Positions 50,301 to 58,470 of a DNA stretch of 64,000 nucleotides are shown one piece after another. The notes under the pieces are model-generated. The model was not told the origin of the DNA, did not search any database, and saw nothing but the letters and a program-made list of their open reading frames with translations. Location of the stretch: assembly GCA_019120175.1 (NCBI GenBank), contig DWVP01000024.1, positions 62,001-126,000 on the forward strand. Direction: 5' to 3'. Positions within the stretch are counted from its first letter, which is position 1. Every line of letters begins with the position of its first letter. Position numbers and translations under genes: made by a program. This DNA comes from Candidatus Corynebacterium faecigallinarum (lineage in GTDB: Bacteria > Actinomycetota > Actinomycetes > Mycobacteriales > Mycobacteriaceae).

Positions 50301-50768
50301 CCCGAGCCGGAGGTTGAGACAGGGTCCGAGGCAGAGGCCGAGGCTGAGTCGGCCCCGGAGACCGAACCGGTCCAAGCCGAGGTCGCCGAGCCTGCTGAGC
50401 CTGCTGAGTCCGACGAGCCGACCGACGCACTGTCGCAGTTCCGGCAGGCCCGCCAGGAGTTCGACCGCTCACCGCGTCGCCGTCGCAAAGTCCGTGGCAA
50501 CTCGCGGTCCGACGTCGCCCCGTCCCCGGAGGACTTCGGCCTCGACGCCGATGCCGAGGGGGTCGCCGAGGTCGTGGACGCCGCTACGTCCGGGACGGCA
50601 CGCAACTCCCGGAAGCCGGCGCAGGATGAGACCGTGACCGAGGCTGTGACCGAGGCCGAGCCCGCGTCGAAGGATGAGCCCCAGGGACACAGTGGTGATG
50701 GTCGCCAGGGCCGTGGTGGCCGTGGTCGCCGCGGCCGCCGGAAGGTCGTCCGCCCGTCCTCCAGCTAG
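47328..50768 (+). CDS. rne: Ribonuclease E/G
   Basis: This 1146-residue endoribonuclease matures rRNA and degrades mRNA. Residues about 35-85 (KVRVHALAKALGMTSADLITVLADNGIENKRATSTL) form an IF2_N-like helical domain. The catalytic core runs from about 355 to 760: S1 domain GNIYLGRVQNVLASMEAAFIDIGTGRNAVL, DNase-I-like region with the magnesium Asp residues in MTVIDVNTGSFVG and IVVDFIDM, and the zinc-link Cys pair in TECEACAGRGL. Flanking arms are acidic with Arg-rich blocks (RRRVVRRGRQ, RRGRRVVRRV, GRGRRGRRKVV) for RNA or partner binding. The GTG at 47328 follows CTAGGAGA and is preferred over the frame-open upstream start. Confidence 0.93.
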   Translation: MANSADTTDSTAVQDLAAAAAAVQNNAMGEMGEKVRVHALAKALGMTSADLITVLADNGIENKRATSTLPKPDVEAFLAQLNSAGGPAAAEDEAQDAPVHDAPASRSRRSRRRRTTRSRKGEAQTPEPADTVDTVEPEPAEPETPESAVEPVQGQRPVSRRRVVRRVGSRSAAAGAEELRREKDQERAQRRQRANNEANGANGTNGTNGASDTGSAGGTGSNATDSMDSTDSTDATDSSVNDGSRRRRGSRGRGRGRSHQNDSVDTTADTHQQEAANAEPKPPTLGGKEKDVRVVDEPVKLKGSTRLESKRRWREAQGNEKHRAISRAEFIARRENIYRSMVVRDSRRSDHPGTVTQVGVVEDGLLVEHFVTSETQTSTIGNIYLGRVQNVLASMEAAFIDIGTGRNAVLYASEVDWRSEHIRGRSRRIESALKQGDQVLVQVIKDPLGHKGARLTNRVSFAGRYLVYLPGGKTQGISRKLPEAERKRLKGILQRVVPDGGGTIIRTAAEGVSEEKIAEDVDRLHRRWIDITEREETEREKKGATPVTMYEEPNLLVKIVRDMFNEDFNELVVDGEASTRTVVNYIKRMAPDLVDKVVTWDRSAHDGQDAFAAYELDDQLTAALSQKVWLPSGGYLIIDKTEAMTVIDVNTGSFVGSGGNLEETVTKNNLEAAEEIVRQMRLRDMGGMIVVDFIDMVLEENQGLVLRRLEEFLVSDRTKHQVSEVTSLGLVQMTRKRLGVGLLETYSTECEACAGRGLIVHDDPVEHDHGDDGDNNDSDGNDNGGRRSRHRDHHSQADREGLKQARHEQEIRRRYEQMMEENTVTELEETPATTGVVPSAENPESAEAVASAASVTDTEQDRPRRVRRRVVRRGRQQDAPAAEPEAAPVAAKAQAEEPAAAVNSAVDGGVSEDLEAIIARAISYADEVDPEEPSGADYVDDYVAETPEAPEAKSEAKPAEESEVEPESAPVTTSVRRDRRGRRVVRRVTETPEPEVETGSEAEAEAESAPETEPVQAEVAEPAEPAESDEPTDALSQFRQARQEFDRSPRRRRKVRGNSRSDVAPSPEDFGLDADAEGVAEVVDAATSGTARNSRKPAQDETVTEAVTEAEPASKDEPQGHSGDGRQGRGGRGRRGRRKVVRPSSS

Positions 50769-50804
50769 GAGAACGACGCGCCCGGACGATGCGTCCTGAA
50801 TACA

Positions 50805-50842
50805 CCGACGGCGGCTCCCGATGAACCGGGAGGCGCCGTCGG
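50805..50842. terminator. Hairpin between convergent rne and the calcium-repeat gene
   Basis: A 16-bp stem with one mismatch (50805-50820 with 50827-50842) encloses a six-base loop. No T-run follows on either strand, so termination strength is uncertain, but position and stem suit a bidirectional terminator. Confidence 0.5.
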
Positions 50843-50863
50843 CGTCTGGAGAGTCAGCCAGAA

Positions 50864-52090
50864 TCAGACCATGTCGGTGGAGCTGTCAGCGTCTCCGATG
50901 AGGTCGTTGAAGTCGGCGTCGGGCATCTCCGGGGCCTGGTTGTGGGTGGTGACCTCGGTCTCCTGGTCCCACACACCGTCGCCGTCGGTGTCCCGCAGCT
51001 GCACGTCGCCGTAGCCGTCACCGTCGGTGTCGATCAGGGCGGTGTCGATGCGGCCGTCACCGTCGGTGTCCTTCAGCTGGATGTCGGCCTGACCATCGCC
51101 GTCCTTGTCGACGAAGATCGTGTCGACCTGGTTGTCGCCGTCGGTGTCGATGCCGATCTCGTCGACGCGGTTGTCGTTGTTGTGGTCGGCGACGATCGCA
51201 TCGCCGTAGCCGTCACCGTCGAGGTCGACCTGGTGGCGTCCCTCGCCCTCGTCGATGGACCCGGCGCTGGGGGTCGCGTCGGCCGCGGGTTCGCGGGACG
51301 CCTGGTCGGAACCGGTCGCATCCGCGGCCTCCTCCTCGGGTGCAGCGTCCTCCTCAGCGGCGTCCTCGGCGGGAGCCGCCGCCGGTGCGTCCTGCTCTGC
51401 GTCCTGCTCGTCGGCAGACGCGGCACCGGCACCAGCATCAGGGGCTGCACCGGCGTCAGCGGCGCCGGCACCGGCAGCGGTCCCTGCCACTCCGCCGGAG
51501 GCCTCGTTCGCGATGTCCCGCTGCGCCTGGGTCGGGGTTCCGGTTCCGCTGGTGGAGTCGACGACACCGTCGCCGTCGTGGTCGTACTCGTGGTAGTCGG
51601 CCTGGCCGTCACCGTCGGTGTCGTAGCTGACCGAGTCGACCACACCGTCGCCGTCGTGGTCGGAGATCCGCACGTCAGCGGTCCCGTCCCCGTCGGTGTC
51701 GACCTCGACGGCGTTGATGTTGCCGTCGTGGTCGGTGTCGCGGACGACGGTGTCCAGCTTGCCGTCGTTGTTGGAGTCCGCGGCACCGCGGTCCAGCTCG
51801 CCGTCCCGGTTGGTGTCCTCCAAGGCCACGTTGACCACGCCGTCGCCGTCGGTGTCGATCTCGACGCGCTCTGCGACACCGTCGCCGTCGCGGTCGGTGA
51901 TCTGGGTCTCGCCGTAGCCGTCGCCGTCGAGGTCGACCCGGAAGGTGTCGGCCTTGCCGTCACTGTTGGTGTCGACGCCGCCCATCACGCGGCCCTCGAC
52001 CTCCTCGCCGTTGACGTTCAGAGTGAAGCTGTCGGGCGTGGTGCCCTGCTGTGCGTTCTGGGTGTTCTGGTTGGAGTTCTCGCCGGACAT
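50864..52090 (-). CDS. Protein with 18 calcium-binding-type DxDxDG repeats
   Basis: This 408-residue, very acidic protein begins MSGENSNQNTQNAQQGTTPD without a signal peptide. Eleven consecutive repeats of about 16-18 residues (pattern DTDGDGxxD, as in thrombospondin type 3 or dockerin calcium loops) fill about residues 38-205. An Ala/Glu/Asp-rich linker follows (about 210-300), then seven more repeats up to about 390. Every repeat keeps the alternating Asp ligands, so calcium binding is likely. The ATG at 52090 follows AAAGGAAC. It is transcribed away from the iniA-like gene and probably belongs to the same regulon. I know no close functional relative. Confidence 0.8.
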   Translation of the reverse strand: MSGENSNQNTQNAQQGTTPDSFTLNVNGEEVEGRVMGGVDTNSDGKADTFRVDLDGDGYGETQITDRDGDGVAERVEIDTDGDGVVNVALEDTNRDGELDRGAADSNNDGKLDTVVRDTDHDGNINAVEVDTDGDGTADVRISDHDGDGVVDSVSYDTDGDGQADYHEYDHDGDGVVDSTSGTGTPTQAQRDIANEASGGVAGTAAGAGAADAGAAPDAGAGAASADEQDAEQDAPAAAPAEDAAEEDAAPEEEAADATGSDQASREPAADATPSAGSIDEGEGRHQVDLDGDGYGDAIVADHNNDNRVDEIGIDTDGDNQVDTIFVDKDGDGQADIQLKDTDGDGRIDTALIDTDGDGYGDVQLRDTDGDGVWDQETEVTTHNQAPEMPDADFNDLIGDADSSTDMV

Positions 52091-52457
52091 TGCTGTTCCT
52101 TTCCTCTGCCCCCGGGCTCGCTGTCGAGCGGGGATGGTGTGCAGTTCGTTAGTTGCCTGACATGACGTTGTCCGTCCTGTCGTACATGTAATCCCGCGGC
52201 GGGCGTAAAGGTTCCCGCGAAGTGAAGAAAATTTTTCCACAACCCTCATCAAGGTTCCACAGGTCTATAACGCGCGCATGTTTTCGGCGAACAAACCTGC
52301 ATCTCCGCGCCCTGTGCAGCACCTGTGGCAGCCAGGGTTTTCGTCCGGTTCCAGGGTGACCCTCCTGAAAACTACGTAGGATGTGGAACCGTACCTGACC
52401 CCGAGCACACCGCGTGCGCTCCGCAAGGACCGGCACGGACCGACAAGGACCGAGTTC
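52091..52457. promoter_or_regulatory. Divergent control region with four GGAACC hexamers
   Basis: This 367-base region lies between the calcium-repeat gene and iniA. The hexamer GGAACC, the usual -35 core of ECF sigma promoters, occurs on the minus strand at 52210-52215, 52253-52258 and 52347-52352, and on the plus strand at 52385-52390. An AT-rich patch, AAAATTTTT, lies at 52229-52236. I could not define a shared -10 by eye. TAGGAT at 52377-52382 is an alternative housekeeping -10 for iniA. Confidence 0.45.
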
Positions 52458-54269
52458 ATGGACACAGCTGCGTCCCCCGCGACGCGTACCGCACGACAGT
52501 CGCTGGAGCGCGCCTCGGCGATCGCCAGGAAGTACGGCTACGACACCGCCGCCACCGCCGCGGAAACCATGGTCGACGCCTCCTTCCACGCCGGGAACGT
52601 GGTCGTCGTCGGTGAGATCAAACGCGGTAAGTCATCTCTGGTCAACGCCCTCATCGGACGCCGCGACCTGCTGCCGGTCGACGTCCTCACCAGCACCTCC
52701 GCCCCGATCCGGGTGAGCAGCCACGGTGCCGGCGACATCGGCGGGGAACCGGTCGTCAACCTCGTCCGTGGTGGACAGCGCACCCCGGTGGCCGCCGCCG
52801 AACTGCGTGACTGGGTCACCGTCGACGGCCTCGCCGCCACCGAACTCGGGCCCGACGAGGACCCGGCCACCGCCGCCACCATCGACCTGGACTACCCGGC
52901 GCTGACCGGCACCACGCTGGTCGACACCCCGGGCGTCGGCGGCCTCGACGAGCACGCCGTCAGTGCGGCCTTCAGCGAGGCACACCGTGCCGGGGTGCTG
53001 CTGGTGGTGTGCGATGCGTCCACACCCATCACGAAACCCGAGATGGAGATCCTCGCCGAGGCCCGTGATCAGGTCGGGGCGGTGATCGTCGTGGTGACCA
53101 AGACCGACAAGAACCTGCGCCGCTGGGCCGACATCGTCGCCGACGACCGCCGCCTGATCCGCGAACACCTCGGGGTCGACGTCCCCGTCATCGGGGTGTC
53201 CAGCCTGCGCGCCCTCGACGCCGTCGACGAACCCGACCCGCAACGCGCCGGGGAGATCGCCGCCCGCAGCGGCATCGTGGAGCTGCGCGACACCATCCGA
53301 CGGGCGTTGGACGCACCGGAGACCATGGGTCTGCGACGGGCACTGGAGAAGGTCGTCGCCACACTGACCTCGATCAGGACGACCATCGCCGAGGACATCA
53401 GGGTGTTCAACGAACCCTCGGAAGGTGTCGTCGCCCTCGAGCAGGAACAACAGGAACTGGAGACCCTGCGCGAACACGCCGCCGAGTGGGAACAACTGCT
53501 CGCCCGGGACATCTCCTTCGCCCGCTCCCGGATCAACGACGAGCTGGACGCCCGCCTGCAGGCCCTGGTCGACACCTGGACACAACGCATCAACAGCGAG
53601 GGCATGCGCGTCCTGCGCTCAAAACCGCAGGTGTTCACCAGCCAGATCGAGGCCGAACTCAACGCCGCGATGCAGGACACCCTGGCCCAGCTCATCGAGG
53701 GACTGCGGGAGCGGGCGGCGGAACTCTTCGACGGCAACGAGGAACTCACCGGCCTGGTCGTCGGCGCGGCACTGCAGTCGGTCGCCCCGGACGAGATCAG
53801 AGGCCGCGAGGTCGGCAAGAAGACCAAGGACCTGGCCGACCCGACGATGCTGTCGATGGGTTTCATCGGCGCCAGCATGCTGACCATGGTCATCCCGCTG
53901 GCGCCGCTGGCCGGCGGTGTCTGGATCGGCGTGAACATGGCCTACCGGGCGATGCGCACCGGCAAACAGCAGCTGGTTTCCTGGCTGCGTGAAACCCACC
54001 AGACCACCCGCACGGCCACCGTCCGGCTGATGGACACCATGGTCACCGCGGCACGCACCGAGATGGTGCTGCGCTACCGGGCGCACATCCGCCAACGTCA
54101 GAAAGAGGTGCAGGAGCGGATGCAGAAGGCCAAGGATGCCGCGCGCACCTCCGAATCCGAACGTAAGCAGAGCATCGAGCGACTCACCAAGAACGAGAAG
54201 ATCGTGGCCGCCACCATCGACGAGATCAACGCACACCTGGGCCGGCTCAACCAGGAGGGGGAGGCGTGA
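52458..54269 (+). CDS. iniA: Dynamin-like GTPase, IniA type
   Basis: This 603-residue bacterial dynamin has the P-loop VVVVGEIKRGKSSLVNALIG, a switch Thr region VDVLTSTSAPIRV, the G3 motif LVDTPGVGGLDEHAV and the G4 motif VVVTKTDKNLRRW. A long helical stalk follows, with a hydrophobic paddle-like hairpin at about 475-500 (MLSMGFIGASMLTMVIPLAPLAGGVWIGVN) and a coiled coil to the end. Length and layout match mycobacterial IniA, a membrane-remodelling protein induced by cell-wall stress. The ATG at 52458 is preferred; a GTG 75 bases upstream is in frame. It overlaps the next gene by four bases. Confidence 0.85.
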   Translation: MDTAASPATRTARQSLERASAIARKYGYDTAATAAETMVDASFHAGNVVVVGEIKRGKSSLVNALIGRRDLLPVDVLTSTSAPIRVSSHGAGDIGGEPVVNLVRGGQRTPVAAAELRDWVTVDGLAATELGPDEDPATAATIDLDYPALTGTTLVDTPGVGGLDEHAVSAAFSEAHRAGVLLVVCDASTPITKPEMEILAEARDQVGAVIVVVTKTDKNLRRWADIVADDRRLIREHLGVDVPVIGVSSLRALDAVDEPDPQRAGEIAARSGIVELRDTIRRALDAPETMGLRRALEKVVATLTSIRTTIAEDIRVFNEPSEGVVALEQEQQELETLREHAAEWEQLLARDISFARSRINDELDARLQALVDTWTQRINSEGMRVLRSKPQVFTSQIEAELNAAMQDTLAQLIEGLRERAAELFDGNEELTGLVVGAALQSVAPDEIRGREVGKKTKDLADPTMLSMGFIGASMLTMVIPLAPLAGGVWIGVNMAYRAMRTGKQQLVSWLRETHQTTRTATVRLMDTMVTAARTEMVLRYRAHIRQRQKEVQERMQKAKDAARTSESERKQSIERLTKNEKIVAATIDEINAHLGRLNQEGEA

Positions 54270-55738
54270 TGACAGCGACAGCGGGAACGGACGCCTTCGC
54301 CGAACAGACCCGGGCACTGCAGCAGCTGCTGGTGCAGAGCATCGACGCCCTGGCCACCGGCGGGGAGGGCCTGGGGGAGAAGGCCGCGGAGCTGCGCGAC
54401 ATGATCGACCGCCCGCCCCGTGTCGCGGTGATCGGCCGGCTGAAGTCCGGCAAGTCCACGCTGGTCAACGCCCTGACCGAGACCGACATCGCCGCCACCG
54501 GGTCCCTGGAGTGCACCATGGCGGTGAGCATCTACGAACAGGGCGCACCGGCGCGTGCCGAGATCCACGGTTCGGACGGACGCGTCGACACGGTCGCCCT
54601 GGCGGGTCGCCCGCTGGAGCACCTGGGCCGTCCCCTCGACGAGGTGGACTACATCCGCCAGTTCGTGCCCGTCTCCCGGCTGGACGCCCTCGGCGTCATC
54701 GACACCCCGGGTACGGCCACCCTCACCGTGGAGAATGAGCAGCGCACCCGCAGCATCCTGGTGGAGGGCAGCCGCGATACCCGCCGGGCGAGTGCCTGGG
54801 CCGACTGCGTGGTCTTCCTGTCGGACTCCGCACCCCGGGCCGATGAACGCGAGCTGCTCACCGAGCTGAACATGACCCCACTGACCACCGTCGGTGTCAT
54901 CTCCCGCGCCGACTCCTTCGGCGCCGGGGCGTTCGGGACGCGCGACCCCATCGACCACGCCGGGGAGTACGCCGGACGCATCGCCGACCTGCTCGGCGGC
55001 ACCGTCTCCACCGTGATGCCGCTGTCCGGTCTGCTCGCCGAATCCGCCCTGACCGGCCGGGTGAACGAGGACACCGCACGCGCCCTGCGCCCCCTGGCGG
55101 GGCTGACGCGCGATCAGCTCATCGACGCCGTCGAACTGCCGGACCCCTCCGGCGTCGTGCCCGGGCTGACCGCAGCGTCCCGCGACAACCTGCTGGACAC
55201 CCTCGGCGAGTACGGCGTCTACTACGGCCGCACCGTCGCCGCGGAGTCCGGCAGTGTGGGGCTGATGCGCTGGATGCTGCAGGTGTCCGGCATCGAACGC
55301 CTGTCCACGGCGATCACCGGGGAGATGGCGCACTTCGCCGTGCTGCAACGGGCGGTGCGTTTCGTGGAGACACTCGACAGCCTGGCCGGACGCCCGGAGT
55401 TCCGCGAACACGTCCGCTGGGTGCAGTCGATCCTGCTGTCCCAGCCGGTGATGAACACGGTGCTGCTCTACCGCAGTTTCCGGGACACCGTCGCCGGCAC
55501 CCCGGACTCCCAGCTGATCCCCCGTCTGCGCCATGCACTGCAGGGACGCACCGCCCCTGAGAAGCTGGGGCTGGACCCCGGCATCGGGGAAGGGGAGTTT
55601 CTCACCGAACTCCGCAGCTCCCTGGAACTGCTGCGTCAGCTGGCGATGGCACCGTTGTCCTCCGCGGAGGACGATGCCCGCGAACGGCTGATCGTGCTGT
55701 ACCAGGCGCTCTGGACAACCAGCACCAACGTACAATAA
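54266..55738 (+). CDS. iniC: Dynamin-like GTPase, IniC type
   Basis: This 490-residue dynamin-like GTPase has the P-loop VAVIGRLKSGKSTLVNALTE, the switch Thr in TDIAATGSLECTMAV, the G3 motif GVIDTPGTATL and a helical remainder without an obvious paddle. Length and order match IniC of mycobacteria (493 residues), which acts next to IniA. The GTG at 54266 overlaps the iniA stop (GTGA); an ATG three bases later is equally possible. AGGAGGGGGAGG lies in front of it. The two GTPases probably work as a pair. Confidence 0.83.
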   Translation: MMTATAGTDAFAEQTRALQQLLVQSIDALATGGEGLGEKAAELRDMIDRPPRVAVIGRLKSGKSTLVNALTETDIAATGSLECTMAVSIYEQGAPARAEIHGSDGRVDTVALAGRPLEHLGRPLDEVDYIRQFVPVSRLDALGVIDTPGTATLTVENEQRTRSILVEGSRDTRRASAWADCVVFLSDSAPRADERELLTELNMTPLTTVGVISRADSFGAGAFGTRDPIDHAGEYAGRIADLLGGTVSTVMPLSGLLAESALTGRVNEDTARALRPLAGLTRDQLIDAVELPDPSGVVPGLTAASRDNLLDTLGEYGVYYGRTVAAESGSVGLMRWMLQVSGIERLSTAITGEMAHFAVLQRAVRFVETLDSLAGRPEFREHVRWVQSILLSQPVMNTVLLYRSFRDTVAGTPDSQLIPRLRHALQGRTAPEKLGLDPGIGEGEFLTELRSSLELLRQLAMAPLSSAEDDARERLIVLYQALWTTSTNVQ

Positions 55739-55786
55739 CCCCGATAAACCCCGACAGACGTCCCTGGAGAAAGGACCCCCGCCCCA

Positions 55787-57898
55787 ATGTCTGAAGCATG
55801 GCACCTGGCGATCGACTTCGGAACCAGCAACTCGGCCGCGGCACACACCGCGCCGGGCAGTGGTTCCGTGGAGACGCTCGCGCTGACCCATCGCTCCAAC
55901 CTCATTCCGTCGGCGGTCTACGTGGACGGCAACGACACGGGCGGGTCCACCGTCCTCACCGGTGACACCGCGCTGCACGCCGGACGCCGTGACCCGCTGC
56001 GGCTGATCCTCTCACCGAAGCGCTTCATCGACCACGAGACGGTCCAGCTCGGCGGTGACGACATCGAGGCCCGGCAGGTCATCGGCGCGGTACTGAACTC
56101 TGTCGTGCAGCGTGCCGTCGAGCAGCACGCCGGCACCGCACCGGCGTCGGTCACGCTGACCCACCCGGAGCAGTGGTCGGCCCACGCCCTGGGCAACCTG
56201 GTCGACGCCGCCCGTGCCCAGGACTGGGCCCGGTACGTGGACGTGCGGGTGATCTCCGAGCCGCGGGCGGCGGCGATCCACTACGCCGCGCAGCAGAACG
56301 TGGCGCCCGGTGACCATGTCGCGGTGTATGACTTCGGTGGCGGCACGTTGGACGTTGCGGTGCTGCGGGCGGAGGCGTCCGGCGACTACCGGGTGGTCGC
56401 CGCCCGTGGTGACAACAGCCTGGGTGGACGCACCATCGACAACCTCGTCTACCGGTGGCTCATCGAGCAGGTCGAGCACGACGACCCGGATCTGGCGGAC
56501 TCCCTGCGTTCGGCGCCGGTGTCGGTGATGAACGCGATGGAGGAGAACATCCGGCAGGCCAAGGAGATGCTCTCCGACACCTCCTCGGCCACGATCACCA
56601 TCTCCACGCCTTCGGGCGACCGCGATGTGCTGATCACCCGCGCGCAGTTCAACGAGATCATCGCGCAGCCGATCGAGCGGGCCCGCGAGATGACCCAGGC
56701 GGTGCTGCGCGAGGCCGGTGTGGAGGGGGAGTCGACGGGCATCTACCTCACCGGTGGCTCCTCCCGTATTCCTTATGTTCACGAGCAGCTGGCCCAGGTC
56801 GGCCGGGTGGTGCGCCTGGACGATCCGAAAACCGTCGTCGCCCGCGGTGCGTTGGTGGCGACGATGCGCGGCTTCTCCGCGCCCGCTGCAGGTGCTGCGG
56901 GTGGGGCAGGACGCCCGCAGGGCGGCGACAGTTCGAACCCCTTCGGTGCTGCAGCGGCAGGGGCCGCCGGAGCTGGGGCGGCCGGCGCGGCCGGTGCGGC
57001 TGCCGGCTCGGCGTGGGGCGCAGCACCCGCGTCGGGGGACACGGGCATCTCGCCCTTCGACCAGCAGCCTCCCCGCGCGCAGCAGGACGTCCCGCCCGCT
57101 GAAGCGCCCGCTCCGCAGCAGCAGACTGCGCCGACCCCGGATCCGACCCCGTCCAGCCTCAGCTCCGGGAACACCAACAACACCGGAAAGTCCGGCGGCT
57201 CGAAGCTTCCGCTGGCGATCGGCGCGGGAGTGGTTGCGCTGCTGGTCGGCGGCGGCATCCTCGCCTGGAGCACCGGACTCTTCGGTGGTGACGACGACGA
57301 GAACGACGGCGGCAATGGCGGAGGCGGCGGGAACCAGACCACCGCATCGTCCCCCGATCCCGCGGAGCCGGACAACGACACCGACAACGGCACCACCGCC
57401 GGATCCGACGGCCCCTTCCTCTCCGCGAGCGAGACCTCGGGACAGTACCTGCCGGTCACCGAGATGATCCCCGGGTCAGATGCCTACCTCCCCGAGGACT
57501 TTACCGAGCGGGTCGCACGGTGCGCTGTGGACAACTCCGATGTCGCCGAGTTCGGCTTCCCCTGGTCCGGCGACGCTAGATATGCCGCGCGGTACTGCAC
57601 GATCGACAGTGAGTCGGAGAACCCGGTGCATTCCGACAAGACACCTCTCTCCCCGTCCCTGTACGGCGGGGACGATGCCGTGGAGATCATGGATCCCCTG
57701 GAAGCCTCCGATGATGTCACGTTGACCGAGGTTGATTCTGGTGACGGGGAGGTCTACTACATCGAAACGGAAGGTGCCCTGGCCAACCGTGCTGTGGTCT
57801 GGTATCCCGACGAGGAGCTGCTGCTCCACTTCCTGTTGGCCACCGGTGACGAGCAGTCGGAGGCCGAGGAGTACCTCAGCTACTACGGCTTCATCTAG
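55787..57898 (+). CDS. Hsp70-like ATPase with transmembrane segment and extracytoplasmic domain
   Basis: This 703-residue protein starts with an Hsp70/actin-fold ATPase (residues 1 to about 365): phosphate 1 LAIDFGTSNSAAA, phosphate 2 VAVYDFGGGTLDVAVLR, EPRAAAIHYA and adenosine motif YLTGGSSRIPYV. There is no peptide-binding domain. An Ala/Gly then Pro/Gln-rich linker follows, a single membrane helix at about 473-495 (LPLAIGAGVVALLVGGGILAW), an Asp/Asn/Gly linker and an outer domain of about 140 residues with two Cys (ARCAVDN, RYCTIDS) that may be disulfide-bonded. Linked to iniA-iniC by 48 bases, it could signal envelope state to the dynamins. Confidence 0.85.
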   Translation: MSEAWHLAIDFGTSNSAAAHTAPGSGSVETLALTHRSNLIPSAVYVDGNDTGGSTVLTGDTALHAGRRDPLRLILSPKRFIDHETVQLGGDDIEARQVIGAVLNSVVQRAVEQHAGTAPASVTLTHPEQWSAHALGNLVDAARAQDWARYVDVRVISEPRAAAIHYAAQQNVAPGDHVAVYDFGGGTLDVAVLRAEASGDYRVVAARGDNSLGGRTIDNLVYRWLIEQVEHDDPDLADSLRSAPVSVMNAMEENIRQAKEMLSDTSSATITISTPSGDRDVLITRAQFNEIIAQPIERAREMTQAVLREAGVEGESTGIYLTGGSSRIPYVHEQLAQVGRVVRLDDPKTVVARGALVATMRGFSAPAAGAAGGAGRPQGGDSSNPFGAAAAGAAGAGAAGAAGAAAGSAWGAAPASGDTGISPFDQQPPRAQQDVPPAEAPAPQQQTAPTPDPTPSSLSSGNTNNTGKSGGSKLPLAIGAGVVALLVGGGILAWSTGLFGGDDDENDGGNGGGGGNQTTASSPDPAEPDNDTDNGTTAGSDGPFLSASETSGQYLPVTEMIPGSDAYLPEDFTERVARCAVDNSDVAEFGFPWSGDARYAARYCTIDSESENPVHSDKTPLSPSLYGGDDAVEIMDPLEASDDVTLTEVDSGDGEVYYIETEGALANRAVVWYPDEELLLHFLLATGDEQSEAEEYLSYYGFI

Positions 57899-57906
57899 AG
57901 CCCGGT

Positions 57907-58455
57907 CTAGAGGCTCACACCGGCGGTGGTGAGGTTCTCCCGGACCTTGGTGCGCGCCCGGTGCAGCCGGGTCTTCACCGTAGACGCCCCGACCCCCTGG
58001 TGGGCGGCGATCTCCTCGAGGCTCAGGCCGGCGTACTCGCGCAGCACCAGTGCCTCCTTGAACACCTGGTCCAGGTCGTTGAGTGCCTCCCGCACCACGA
58101 TGGTCGCTGGCACCTGCTCGGCCACCGGTGAGGCGGTGTCGACCTCGTCGACCCCGGCGTCCTCGTCCGGTACGGCCTTGCGTGCGCGGACGACCTGCAG
58201 CGCCGCATTGGAGGCGATGCGGTAGATCCAGGTGGAGAACCGGGCTTCGGGACGGAACTTCCCGATGTTCTTCCACGCCGAGATCATGGCGTTCTGCACC
58301 GCGTCCTCGGCATCGTGGGCGTCGCCGGTGATCGAGATCGCCACCGCCCACATCCGACGGTGTGCGTCGGTGACCAGTTCCGCGAAGGCCTTCTCGTCGC
58401 CCGACTGGGCCCGTTCGACCAGGACGCGCTCGTGGGTGATGTCCATCTGTCCCAT
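57907..58455 (-). CDS. ECF-family RNA polymerase sigma factor
   Basis: This 182-residue factor has sigma region 2 (AFAELVTDAHRRMWAVAISITGDAHDAEDAVQNAMISAWKNIGKF and FSTWIYRIASNAALQ) and region 4 (LNDLDQVFKEALVLREYAGLSLEEIAAHQGVGASTVKTRLHRARTKV), the standard ECF layout. No anti-sigma factor with a zinc motif or membrane helix is beside it. Its upstream partner is a small acidic protein 15 bases away. Its stop lies eight bases from the convergent Hsp70-like gene. GGAACC elements near the dynamin locus and upstream of its own operon make this locus its probable regulon. Confidence 0.9.
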   Translation of the reverse strand: MGQMDITHERVLVERAQSGDEKAFAELVTDAHRRMWAVAISITGDAHDAEDAVQNAMISAWKNIGKFRPEARFSTWIYRIASNAALQVVRARKAVPDEDAGVDEVDTASPVAEQVPATIVVREALNDLDQVFKEALVLREYAGLSLEEIAAHQGVGASTVKTRLHRARTKVRENLTTAGVSL

Positions 58456-58470
58456 ACAGTCCGTCCCCTC

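Noticed and set aside
50950..52000. Apparent CRISPR-like regular repeats
   Set aside because: The periodic sequence is coding, due to DxDxDG repeats in a protein. Unit sequences vary and there are no spacers of constant length. No CRISPR array was found in the window.
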